Source: Acidobacteriaceae bacterium (GTDB lineage Bacteria > Acidobacteriota > Terriglobia > Terriglobales > Acidobacteriaceae). Taken from it: a stretch of 8,596 nt of DNA. Where the stretch lies: contig PMHC01000251.1 of the NCBI GenBank assembly GCA_003156495.1, positions 933 through 9,528 on the forward strand, in the 5' to 3' direction. A program made the translations under genes and the position numbers. The notes under the pieces are model-generated. The model did not search any database. It was given only the letters and a program-made list of their open reading frames with translations, and had not been told where the DNA came from. Below, in pieces: positions 1 to 6,643 of the stretch (position 1 is the first letter of the stretch; each line of letters opens with the position of its first letter).

Positions 1-1151
1 ACCTTGCCAATTTCTTCGGAACGTTGCGCCAGCGAATCCATCTTCTCGGCCACCGAGCCGGTCGCCGTCGCAATCTGCTCCATCGTAGTGGCTGCCGCCT
101 GCATCACCTCGCCGCCCTTGTTGGCGGTCTCGGCCGAGGCGCGGCTAGCGTCGGAGGCGCTTTCCGCGTTGTGGCTGATCTCGCCGATCGTCGCCGTCAT
201 CTCCTGCGCCGCCGCCGCAATCTGGTCGGTCTTGTTGGTCTGCGTCTGCGTGTTGCCGCTGGTCTGCGCCGAACGCACGCTCAACTCCTCAGAGGCCGAG
301 GAAAGCGTATCGGCACTGCGCGCCACCGAACGGATCACTTCGCGCACCGCTTCCACGGTCAAATTCAACGCCGCCGAAAGCCGCCCGACCTCATCCTCGC
401 TCTTTGGTTCGACCGAAACCAGCAGATTCTTGTTCGCCACTTGCTCCAGCGCATTCGTAACCTCGGTCAGCGGCGGCACAATCGCCTGCGTCAGCAGATA
501 GCCCACAACGACGCTCAGCACCGTCACCAAAACCATGAGGATCGCAGCCAGCCAGCGCAGCAACCCATTGGCCGAATTCACCAAAGCACCGTCATGATCG
601 CACTGCGCGGTATAAAAATCCGTCAGCGCAACGGCGGAAGTCAAAGAACCGTTGAAGTCGCTGAGCAGCCCCTGCTCTTGTTTGGCCAATACCGACGCGT
701 CCTTTGGGTCTTTCGTCCCTTTCTCTACCGCGGCTTCTGTGGCCTTCATGATGGCGTCGCTCTTGGCCAGATAGGAATCGAATTGGCTGGCGGCATCCTG
801 GAACTTCGCCTTCTGATCCGCGTCCGTAACCAGCAATTCGACCTTCGTTTTCGCCGCCTGATATTTTTCCAGAGCCGTTACGCGCATAGGCGGATACTTG
901 GCGAAGCAGGCCGCATCATTGCACAACAACGACGCCAACTCCACACGGCGGATCGTCTGCATCTGGCCGCGCATCTCGGTCATCGATTGCGCCACGGGCA
1001 GCGAAAACTTCGTCAGATCCTTGGTTAAATGGTCGATCCTGTACAGGCCGATAAGCGCGGCAATGCCCTGGATCAGGCACAGCGAACAGGTGGCGCCGAA
1101 TGCAACGCCGAATTTGCGCGAAATGCGCATATTTCTAAAAGTGGAGATCAT
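1..1151 (-). CDS. Methyl-accepting chemotaxis protein, C-terminal part cut by window edge
   Basis: This is a transmembrane chemoreceptor that would signal through CheW/CheA to the flagellar motor or another output. The first 383 codons are visible; the gene continues past the left edge. In order they show a basic N-terminus, a first membrane helix (about residues 15-37), an extracytoplasmic helical sensor of about 160 residues resembling the four-helix-bundle MCP sensor, a second membrane helix (about 199-221), a HAMP domain (about 222-275, with the typical DEVGRL motif at 253-258), and the start of the coiled-coil signalling domain, with a typical stretch around AAAQEMTATIGEISHNAE. The kinase-contacting tip is not in the window. 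The ATG at 1151 is preferred because AAGGGAG lies about 9 bases upstream; a second in-frame ATG at 1130 has no such site. Sensor cysteines at 77, 82 and 184 are notable. The ligand is unknown. Family assignment is firm. Confidence 0.95.
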   Translation of the reverse strand, partial: MISTFRNMRISRKFGVAFGATCSLCLIQGIAALIGLYRIDHLTKDLTKFSLPVAQSMTEMRGQMQTIRRVELASLLCNDAACFAKYPPMRVTALEKYQAAKTKVELLVTDADQKAKFQDAASQFDSYLAKSDAIMKATEAAVEKGTKDPKDASVLAKQEQGLLSDFNGSLTSAVALTDFYTAQCDHDGALVNSANGLLRWLAAILMVLVTVLSVVVGYLLTQAIVPPLTEVTNALEQVANKNLLVSVEPKSEDEVGRLSAALNLTVEAVREVIRSVARSADTLSSASEELSVRSAQTSGNTQTQTNKTDQIAAAAQEMTATIGEISHNAESASDASRASAETANKGGEVMQAAATTMEQIATATGSVAEKMDSLAQRSEEIGK

Positions 1152-1195
1152 TGCCGAGTGCTCCCTTCAACCCCTTGTTCCAATGGCTCAGCCGA

Positions 1196-1244
1196 TGCGC
1201 TTGCGCACACCGTAACACATCGCGATAAGCGCCTGAGCGCTTGC
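1196..1244. repeat. Inverted and direct repeats in the MCP leader
   Basis: TGCGC-TT-GCGCA (1196-1207) and AAGCGC-CTGA-GCGCTT (1227-1242) are two short perfect inverted repeats. The octamer GCGCTTGC occurs at 1197-1204 and again at 1237-1244, exactly 40 bases apart, close to four helical turns. They lie 45-93 bases before the MCP start codon. They could be an operator or leader-RNA hairpins. With such short GC-rich units, chance cannot be excluded. Confidence 0.35.
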
Positions 1245-1319
1245 CCGAATCGATGCGAAATTTTATCGGAAGGCAATCAACACGAGGGGAACATACAACC
1301 GAGGGTCCGTGACGGTGCC

Positions 1320-1383
1320 GTCCTATGGATCGCATCTTGGGGGCCTGGCTACATATAGGCTCATCGGCGATTGCCTTTAGGAC
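1320..1383 (+). ncRNA. Candidate structured RNA element: 64-base imperfect hairpin
   Basis: Three nested helices can form. GTCCTA (1320-1325) pairs with TAGGAC (1378-1383). GATCGC (1328-1333) pairs with GCGATT (1367-1372). GGGCCT (1341-1346) pairs with AGGCTC (1357-1362), leaving a 10-base terminal loop. Two of the 18 pairs are G-U only if the plus strand is transcribed; on the minus strand they become A-C mismatches. This hints at a plus-strand RNA, and a terminator for that strand lies about 100 bases downstream. I recognise no known riboswitch or small-RNA family. The call rests on hand-found pairing only. Confidence 0.2.
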
Positions 1384-1410
1384 TTGAGAGCGACGGCTAT
1401 AAATTGAGTG

Positions 1411-1440
1411 ACGGGATGGATAAAATGTATTCCCGTTTTT
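1411..1440 (+). terminator. Weak terminator-like hairpin
   Basis: ACGGGA (1411-1416) can pair with TCCCGT (1431-1436) across a 14-base AT-rich loop, followed by a run of five T (1436-1440) on the plus strand. Six pairs and a large loop make this weaker than the structure at 1478-1516. It may be chance or an attenuator-like element. Confidence 0.2.
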
Positions 1441-1477
1441 GTGCTCACCGGCAACATACTGAGCAGCAATCACTTCC

Positions 1478-1516
1478 CAGGCGATGCCTCTTTCGAGCCA
1501 TCGCCTGCTTCTTTTT
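1478..1516 (+). terminator. Rho-independent terminator reading rightwards
   Basis: CAGGCGATG (1478-1486) and CATCGCCTG (1499-1507) form a perfect nine-pair stem. Beyond one C-C mismatch the loop adds CTC/GAG (1488-1490 with 1495-1497), closing on TTTC. The plus strand continues CTTCTTTTT (1508-1516), a good T-tract. On the minus strand the stem is followed by GGAAGTGATTGC, with no T-tract, so this is a poor terminator for the exporter operon whose stop codon lies about 60 bases before it. No plus-strand gene is visible upstream. It may end an unseen plus-strand RNA or block antisense transcription into the operon. Confidence 0.5.
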
Positions 1517-1565
1517 GGTTACAAAAGCTCTAATTACCCGTGGGACTCGCGATCGGCAAGCAGAA

Positions 1566-2741
1566 TTAATCCCTTCCGCCACCGGCCGGGTTTTCGCTCA
1601 TCTCTTTGCGTACCGCCCACCATCCCCAGGCAAAGGCCACCACGCCCAACATGATGAGGGGTAGCAAATGCTGCGCCAGCAGCAGCGACGGCGGCGCGCC
1701 TACCAGCGCCGACTTGCGCACGATGCAATTCATATGGAAGAGCGGCATCAGCCAGCCCAGCCAGCGTATCCATTCCGGCGCCGCATAGTACGGCCACGTG
1801 AATCCAGAAGCGGTAAATACAATCACCGACATGAACAGATGCAGTTGCGTGCAGACGACCGCCGACCGGCAAAGCGAGGCGTAACCGTAGCCAATGCAGA
1901 TCTGGCTGAGAGCGAAAATCGTAAAGGCAAGCGCAATAAACAGCACGCTGCCGCGATACGGCGCGCCAAACAGCACAAAGGGGAGCATCAGCGCGATGCC
2001 GCCAACCGGCAGCACCAGCAACGCCGTCGCCAGCACCTTCGAAAAGAAAATCTCCCACCGGCTGACCGCGCGATCAGGAAAATCTTTTTTCCATTTCTCC
2101 ACGCTGTCCAGCTCGATAGAAATGCCGCAGCCAATGCGCGTCACCGATTGCACGGCGATGCAGATCAGCCCCATCAAAATGTAAAAGCTGTAATGCGAAG
2201 TGGGATTGAACATTTGCCGAGTAGCCGGCGCGAGCGGCATTGAAGCCGCCAGCGCTCCCGCCTTCGGCAGCCCCAGCGCCTCCGCCCGTTCTTCGTTCAC
2301 GCCCACCTGATAGGTGGCGACAATGGCGCGCAGGCCGATCAGCGTCGAGCCGTTCACCAAAATATTGTCAGCATCGAGAATCAATCCGATACGCGGTTTT
2401 TTCCCTGCCAGCGCGTCGCGCTCGAACTCCGGCGGAAAAATCACGCAGGCGTAAGCCTGCTCATGGCGCGCCAGCGCAAGAAAATCCTCCGGCGAATTGA
2501 CCCAGCCGGCGATTTGCATATTCTCCGAAGCCGCGATCGCCGTCGTGATCTCGCGCGAAAACCGCGAGTGATCCTGATCGACGACAACTATGGGCACATG
2601 CTTGGCACGCCCCTGCCAGTACACGCCACCAAAAATGAACGCATAGAAAAACGGACCACCGACCAGAATCATCACAATCCGGCGATCGGTCAAAATCCGC
2701 TTCCACTCGCGCCAGCACAGTTGGAACCATGTATTAAACAT
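1566..2741 (-). CDS. ABC-2 type exporter permease 2 (YbhR/YhhJ-like)
   Basis: This is an inner-membrane subunit of an ABC-2 type efflux pump, last gene of the operon. At 391 residues it has the usual length and layout. One membrane helix lies near the N-terminus (about 22-42). A long extracytoplasmic domain follows (about 47-180), opening with VPIVVVDQDHSR at 49-60. Then come about five membrane helices (roughly 184-205, 233-258, 265-290, 296-318, 355-377). The motif GFTWP (313-317) before the last helices is characteristic of this family. The ATG at 2741 overlaps the stop of permease 1 by eight bases, and GAGGAG lies about ten bases upstream, implying translational coupling. It most probably pairs with permease 1 as a heterodimer. 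Substrate is not predictable; drugs, lipids or toxic organics are typical for the family. No ATPase partner is encoded nearby. Confidence 0.92.
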   Translation of the reverse strand: MFNTWFQLCWREWKRILTDRRIVMILVGGPFFYAFIFGGVYWQGRAKHVPIVVVDQDHSRFSREITTAIAASENMQIAGWVNSPEDFLALARHEQAYACVIFPPEFERDALAGKKPRIGLILDADNILVNGSTLIGLRAIVATYQVGVNEERAEALGLPKAGALAASMPLAPATRQMFNPTSHYSFYILMGLICIAVQSVTRIGCGISIELDSVEKWKKDFPDRAVSRWEIFFSKVLATALLVLPVGGIALMLPFVLFGAPYRGSVLFIALAFTIFALSQICIGYGYASLCRSAVVCTQLHLFMSVIVFTASGFTWPYYAAPEWIRWLGWLMPLFHMNCIVRKSALVGAPPSLLLAQHLLPLIMLGVVAFAWGWWAVRKEMSENPAGGGRD

Positions 2742-3918
2742 GTGCGGCAGGCTCCTCTTGCGCGGTGGAAAGAATTTTTCTGGTTCCGCACCAGGCCAGC
2801 GCCAGCGCGATCAGACTCCAGGCCGCCAGTCCGATCAACTGCGCGCCGCAGTCGGCCAGCCCTCCGCCCATGGTGGTGATCTTTCTGGTCATAAATACGA
2901 TCGGATTCATCGGCAACCCGTAGGCCATGATCCACATGATCTTGGGCATGGCGAAGATCGGCCAGGTATAGCCGGTCAGCAAAAAGTTGGGCATGGTGAG
3001 GCTGGCACACATTTCGGTAGCGAAAACCGGCTCGCCGGCCACACACGACAAACCGTAGCCCAGCGTCACCATCACGGCGTCAAACCAGATCAGCACAAAC
3101 CAGAATGAGGGCTGGGTCTCCAATTGCGGAGCGGCGAAAAACCAGTGTGCCAGATGCGTCACGATAATCGAGAGCGGCACGGCGGCAAGAAAATACGGTA
3201 GCAACTTACCGGCGAGCGCAATCCAAACGCGGCTCTCGGTCTGGCGCAGCGGCGTCGCGTGCTGGCCGCGCAGCTCCGAGGAGCCGGCGCGTATGGTGAA
3301 AAACAATCCGGCCAACTGCACCACGACGTAAGCCAGCCCGACGGCCAGATAGTTCAAATAGTTTCCGTTAAAGGCAGGATTGAACCACATGCGCGTGTTC
3401 ATCTCGAAAGGGATGACCCGCAAAAGAGAGGTATCCGGCGAGACGCCGCGAGCGGCTTCAAGCATGCGTATCTGCGTTCCTACCGAAAATGTTCCCAGCA
3501 CCGTGTTGGCCGCGCTCAGCTCCGCGGTGCCGGCCAGATAGTTTGAGTAATCCAGCAGCACCTGCACGCGCACCGGTCGATGCGCAAGCAGATCGCGTTC
3601 CAGCCCGGCGGGAAAAACAAAACAGACATGCGCGCGATCCAGCGCCACCTCGCGAGGAAAATCATCAGCCGTCTCCGAGTAGCCGCCCAACGCAAAGGTC
3701 TCGCTGGCCAATAACGCCGTCGTCAATTGGCGGGAAAGCCGCGAGTGGTCCTGGTCCACGATCATGACCGGAACATGAAGCACTTTCTTGGGCGAATAGA
3801 TCAGCCCCAGCGCAATCATGTAAGCGATCGGCGCGATCACCACCAGCGCCAGATACTTGCGCTGGCCGCGCATCCAGCCCCACTCCCGCGCCGCCACATT
3901 CAGAATCGATCGGATCAA
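2734..3918 (-). CDS. ABC-2 type exporter permease 1 (YbhS-like)
   Basis: This is the first of two inner-membrane ABC-2 permease subunits, 394 residues. It has an N-terminal helix (about 22-41), an extracytoplasmic domain (about 47-185) beginning VPVMIVDQDHSR at 49-60, then a membrane region of about five helices (roughly 188-209, 235-262, 270-293, 304-333, 356-378), with the family motif GYTWP at 316-320. VDQDHSR sits at the same residue numbers (54-60) as in permease 2, showing that the two are paralogues. The start is the TTG at 3918: its TTGA overlaps the TGA of the adaptor gene, and GAGGA lies six bases upstream. It is predicted to work with the adaptor and TolC-type channel encoded just upstream. 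Energy would normally come from a YbhF-type ATPase, which is absent here. Confidence 0.92.
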   Translation of the reverse strand: MIRSILNVAAREWGWMRGQRKYLALVVIAPIAYMIALGLIYSPKKVLHVPVMIVDQDHSRLSRQLTTALLASETFALGGYSETADDFPREVALDRAHVCFVFPAGLERDLLAHRPVRVQVLLDYSNYLAGTAELSAANTVLGTFSVGTQIRMLEAARGVSPDTSLLRVIPFEMNTRMWFNPAFNGNYLNYLAVGLAYVVVQLAGLFFTIRAGSSELRGQHATPLRQTESRVWIALAGKLLPYFLAAVPLSIIVTHLAHWFFAAPQLETQPSFWFVLIWFDAVMVTLGYGLSCVAGEPVFATEMCASLTMPNFLLTGYTWPIFAMPKIMWIMAYGLPMNPIVFMTRKITTMGGGLADCGAQLIGLAAWSLIALALAWCGTRKILSTAQEEPAAHV

Positions 3919-5021
3919 TGTTTATCCTCGTCGAGCACCACCCGCGCCGTCATGCCGTTGCGGAAGCGGCTGTCGTCGTTCAGCTTGATCACCAGCTGTA
4001 TGCCGCGCACATCGTAGCTGCCCTGTTCGTTGGTCGCGCGCTTGGTGGCGAAGTCGGCCGACTGCGAAATCCGGATCAGCGTGCCGGTCACCTCCTGGTT
4101 GTTCAGCGCCGGCAAAATTACTTTGATCGGCGTGCCCAGGCTCAGATGCCCGTACTTGGACTCGTCTACATAAACCTTGACCTTGAAATCGTTGGCGCGC
4201 ACGATGGTCAGCATCGGAAAACCGGCCGAAACCATCTCACCGTTATTTGAGATCTTCTCGGAAACGTAGCCGTAAACCGGCGAAAAGATTTTGGTCTCGT
4301 TCTGGTAAGCCTGCGCCTCGTTCATTTGTCCGTGCGCGGCCTCGGCCATCTGCGCCGCTGCGGCCTTGTCCTGCTGGCGCAAATTCACCTGCAACGAAGC
4401 ATCCTTGGCCAACTGCAACGCGGCGGCCGCCGCCACCACTCCCTGGTGCGCCTGCTTCACCTTTGACTCCGCCGCGCCCAACTGCGCCTTGGCCGCCAGA
4501 TACTTGTACTCGATCTCCTGCTCGGTCTGCTCGGGAATCACACCGTCGGCAAACAATCCCTTGTAGCGCCGGTAGGTGTCCGACGCGGTTTTGTAGGCCG
4601 CCTGGGATTGATTCACTAGTTCCTCGGCCTGATGCACTTCTTCCAGCCGCGCGTTGTACTGCGCCTCGGCCTGCTTCAATTGGCCGACGAAAGTCTTCTG
4701 CTGCAAGGTAAGCGCCGTGCCAGCCTGCGCAGTTTTTTCCTGCGCGGCCTGGTAGGCGGCCGTCGCCTGCGTCACCTTGGCGTCCAGCTCCTGCGACTCG
4801 AGCACCGCCAGCGCATCGCCCGGCTTCACCTGCATCCCTTCGTCTACCAGCAGCTTTTCAATCCGCCCGGGAATCTTCGACGAGACGCTGATCTCGTCGC
4901 ACTCGATCGTGCCATCGACGACAATCGGCGTCGATGCGTGCATGTGGTGCCGAATCGCCACGACACTAAAGATCACAATGACAGCGGCAGCAACGAGCGC
5001 TGCGATCCATTCTTTTTTCAC
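3915..5021 (-). CDS. HlyD-family periplasmic adaptor (YbhG/EmrA-like)
   Basis: This is a membrane-fusion protein that bridges the inner-membrane permeases and the outer-membrane channel. Its 368 residues show a short cytoplasmic start and one membrane anchor (about 6-23). A first lipoyl half follows (about 34-75, with KIPGRIEKLLVDEGMQVKPGD at 49-69 as its hallmark). A long alpha-helical coiled-coil hairpin rich in Ala, Gln and Glu spans about 78-240. The second lipoyl half (about 242-275) contains SPVYGYVSEKISNNGEMV. A beta-barrel end carries FRNGMTARVVL (353-363). The start is GTG at 5021, whose GTGA overlaps the TGA of the channel gene, with AGGA about eight bases upstream. The N-terminal anchor rather than a lipoprotein signal, and the long hairpin, fit the ABC/MFS-linked branch rather than RND adaptors. 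Confidence 0.93.
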   Translation of the reverse strand: MKKEWIAALVAAAVIVIFSVVAIRHHMHASTPIVVDGTIECDEISVSSKIPGRIEKLLVDEGMQVKPGDALAVLESQELDAKVTQATAAYQAAQEKTAQAGTALTLQQKTFVGQLKQAEAQYNARLEEVHQAEELVNQSQAAYKTASDTYRRYKGLFADGVIPEQTEQEIEYKYLAAKAQLGAAESKVKQAHQGVVAAAAALQLAKDASLQVNLRQQDKAAAAQMAEAAHGQMNEAQAYQNETKIFSPVYGYVSEKISNNGEMVSAGFPMLTIVRANDFKVKVYVDESKYGHLSLGTPIKVILPALNNQEVTGTLIRISQSADFATKRATNEQGSYDVRGIQLVIKLNDDSRFRNGMTARVVLDEDKH

Positions 5022-6385
5022 TTTTGAATCCTCGCCGAAACTTCAAAAATATCGCCCTGGTAGCGGTGAACGCCAAGATAAGCCAGGTCCATGCCGTAAA
5101 GAGCCTGTTGAATGCCGACTTGCGAAGCGGTAAGCGAAACGTTGGCGTCGAGCACTTCCAAGCTGACTCCCGTACCCACCTCAAAACGCTTGGTTGCCAG
5201 CCGCAAACTTTCCGTCGCCAGTTGCTCGGCCTTTTGCGCCGAAACCAATTGCTCTCGCGTCGACTGCAAATCCAGATACGAGCTGCGCACCGCCAGCCGG
5301 ATCTTGTCCTCGGCCCCGCGATACTCGGACTCGGCCGCCTGCAGATGCGCCCGCGCCACCGAAACCCGCGCCCGGCGCTCGCCGCCATCAAAAAGATTGA
5401 GCTTGGCCTGCGCGCCAATCGCCCATCGGGGATCGGTCTCGGCCAGTTTGTTGTCGACCATCTCCTTGTTGGCGATGCCGGTCACCTGCGGCAAATAGTC
5501 GGCCTGTTCGACACGCACCGCGCTGCGGCTTGCCGCCACCTTCTGCTGCAATGCCTTCAATATCGGGCTTGCCTCAACGGCCTTGGCCATCGATTGTTCC
5601 AAATCCACCTGCTCGTCGATCGCAAAAAGTTTGCCGTCGATGTTGATCGCCTCGGCATCCTCCAGCGCCAGCGAAGTGCGCAGCGCCGCCTCGGCCAGCG
5701 CCGCCTGATTCGTCGCCTCGGTCAACCGCTTTTCCTGCTCAGCCACCGCCGCTTCGGCGCGAATCACGTCGTATTTGGCCGCAATCCCCTGCCTGAAAGC
5801 CGATTGCGCGTGATCCAAGTGTCCCTTATAGGAGCGCAGCGCCTGCGTATTTAGTTCCACCACCTGCCGCGTCAGCAGCACCGACAGATAATTCCGCTCG
5901 GCTTCAAGCACCACATCGTCGTCGGTGTCGCTCGCGACCGATGCGGCGGCCTTTGCTCCCGCTTTCGCCTCGTGAATCGCGCTGGTGATCTTGCCGCCGG
6001 TAAATAGCGGAACTCCTGCCTGGAAGGCGACGTGCAAATTGTCGATCGGAGCTACGGGCGTAATCAGCGATTTGCCCAGCAGCGCCTGAAAGGCCACCGG
6101 AACCGGCGATGCGGTTTCAATCGGCCCGTCGAAGCGCAGGTACTGCGTGTCGAAGTTCACCTGCCCCCAGCGCAGGCTCTCGGTCTGCCGGCGCACCGCA
6201 TCGGCCGCCGCCGCGTTCTGATGCGCCTGCTTGGCTGTCCAACTTCGCGTACGCGCCAAATTCGCCACCGAAGCCATATTCAACTCCAGCGGTTGCTGCG
6301 CCGCCGCGCCCACTGAAGCCAGCGCCAGCAACACCCACGCCCAGCCGGCTCGCGCGGACCTCATTCTATCTTTTCGCAATCTCAC
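5018..6385 (-). CDS. TolC-family outer membrane efflux protein
   Basis: This is a trimeric outer-membrane channel giving the exporter its exit path. Counted from the GTG at 6385, it has 455 residues: a signal peptide (about 1-29, hydrophobic WAWVLLALASVGAAA, likely cleaved before QQ), then two structural repeats of the outer membrane efflux family. Repeat one has GVPLFTGGKI (124-133) and later FRQGIAAKYDVIRAEA (197-212). Repeat two has LNLFDGG (329-335) and FEVGTGVSLEVLDANV (401-416). These paired motifs and the length are standard for TolC. GTG 6385 is preferred because AGGG lies seven bases upstream; TTG at 6388 and ATG at 6364 are alternatives, the latter giving a shorter signal peptide. 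It is first in the operon, with its stop inside the start of the adaptor gene. No clear promoter was recognised. Confidence 0.93.
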   Translation of the reverse strand: MRLRKDRMRSARAGWAWVLLALASVGAAAQQPLELNMASVANLARTRSWTAKQAHQNAAAADAVRRQTESLRWGQVNFDTQYLRFDGPIETASPVPVAFQALLGKSLITPVAPIDNLHVAFQAGVPLFTGGKITSAIHEAKAGAKAAASVASDTDDDVVLEAERNYLSVLLTRQVVELNTQALRSYKGHLDHAQSAFRQGIAAKYDVIRAEAAVAEQEKRLTEATNQAALAEAALRTSLALEDAEAINIDGKLFAIDEQVDLEQSMAKAVEASPILKALQQKVAASRSAVRVEQADYLPQVTGIANKEMVDNKLAETDPRWAIGAQAKLNLFDGGERRARVSVARAHLQAAESEYRGAEDKIRLAVRSSYLDLQSTREQLVSAQKAEQLATESLRLATKRFEVGTGVSLEVLDANVSLTASQVGIQQALYGMDLAYLGVHRYQGDIFEVSARIQK

Positions 6386-6643
6386 CAAACTTCCCTCTCG
6401 ATGTAAGGACAGGCTTGTTACCTCACCCTTGCTGCTTCACCATTCATATGTTTTGCGATGAACCGGGGAATTCTGCCAAACCGCCGGAAAGCAATGCTTG
6501 CGTCTCTAACTGCCTAGCGGCTCGATTCGCTCTTGTCTCCGTGCATTTGCTATTGATTCATCGGCATTTTCTTTCCGCATCATCAACCTTACTCCAGCTT
6601 TCTTGACTCCGACCCTCTTGCGCTTTCGTATATCAAACCCCTC
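6386..6643. other. Upstream region of the exporter operon
   Basis: These 258 bases separate the STAS-like gene from the channel gene, both on the minus strand, and hold no convincing gene. The region probably carries the exporter promoter, but I see no strong -35/-10 pair. An 11-base inverted repeat, AAGCA-A-TGCTT, lies at 6489-6499, about 105 bases before the start codon, and could be an operator. No intrinsic terminator for the STAS-like gene was found, so read-through into the exporter operon is possible. Confidence 0.5.
6489..6499. repeat. Short inverted repeat, possible operator
   Basis: AAGCA and TGCTT flank a single A. The position upstream of the exporter operon suits a repressor site, but the arms are only five bases long and no regulator gene of the TetR or MarR type is present nearby. 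Confidence 0.2.

Larger units (their letters stand above)
1152..1565. other. Non-coding region between the exporter operon and the MCP gene
   Basis: These 414 bases contain no convincing gene: the reading frames on both strands run into neighbouring genes or have unlikely composition. The stretch is less GC-rich than the genes. It must hold the MCP promoter, reading leftwards, and the 3' end of the exporter transcript. I could not identify a convincing sigma-70 or sigma-28 promoter; CCGATAA on the minus strand near 1263-1269 resembles a sigma-28 -10 box but lacks a TAAA -35 element at the right distance. Several inverted repeats are listed separately: 1196-1207, 1227-1242, 1311-1322, 1320-1383, 1411-1436 and 1478-1507. 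Confidence 0.7.

Noticed and set aside
24..1028. Long open frame (334 codons) on the plus strand over the MCP gene
   Set aside because: The translation is rich in Arg, His and Gln without domains, while the opposite strand encodes a clear chemoreceptor.
1320..1400. Possible c-di-GMP riboswitch before the MCP gene
   Set aside because: GEMM riboswitches often precede chemotaxis genes, so I looked for their conserved core on both strands. The characteristic loop sequences and tetraloop receptor are absent.
1135..1473. Small minus-strand open frame before the MCP gene
   Set aside because: It overlaps the MCP start in another frame, has no good ribosome binding site, and its product shows no recognisable pattern.
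1371..1664. Small plus-strand open frame crossing the terminator at 1478-1516
   Set aside because: It spans an intrinsic terminator on its own strand and runs antisense into the permease gene, and its composition is not protein-like.
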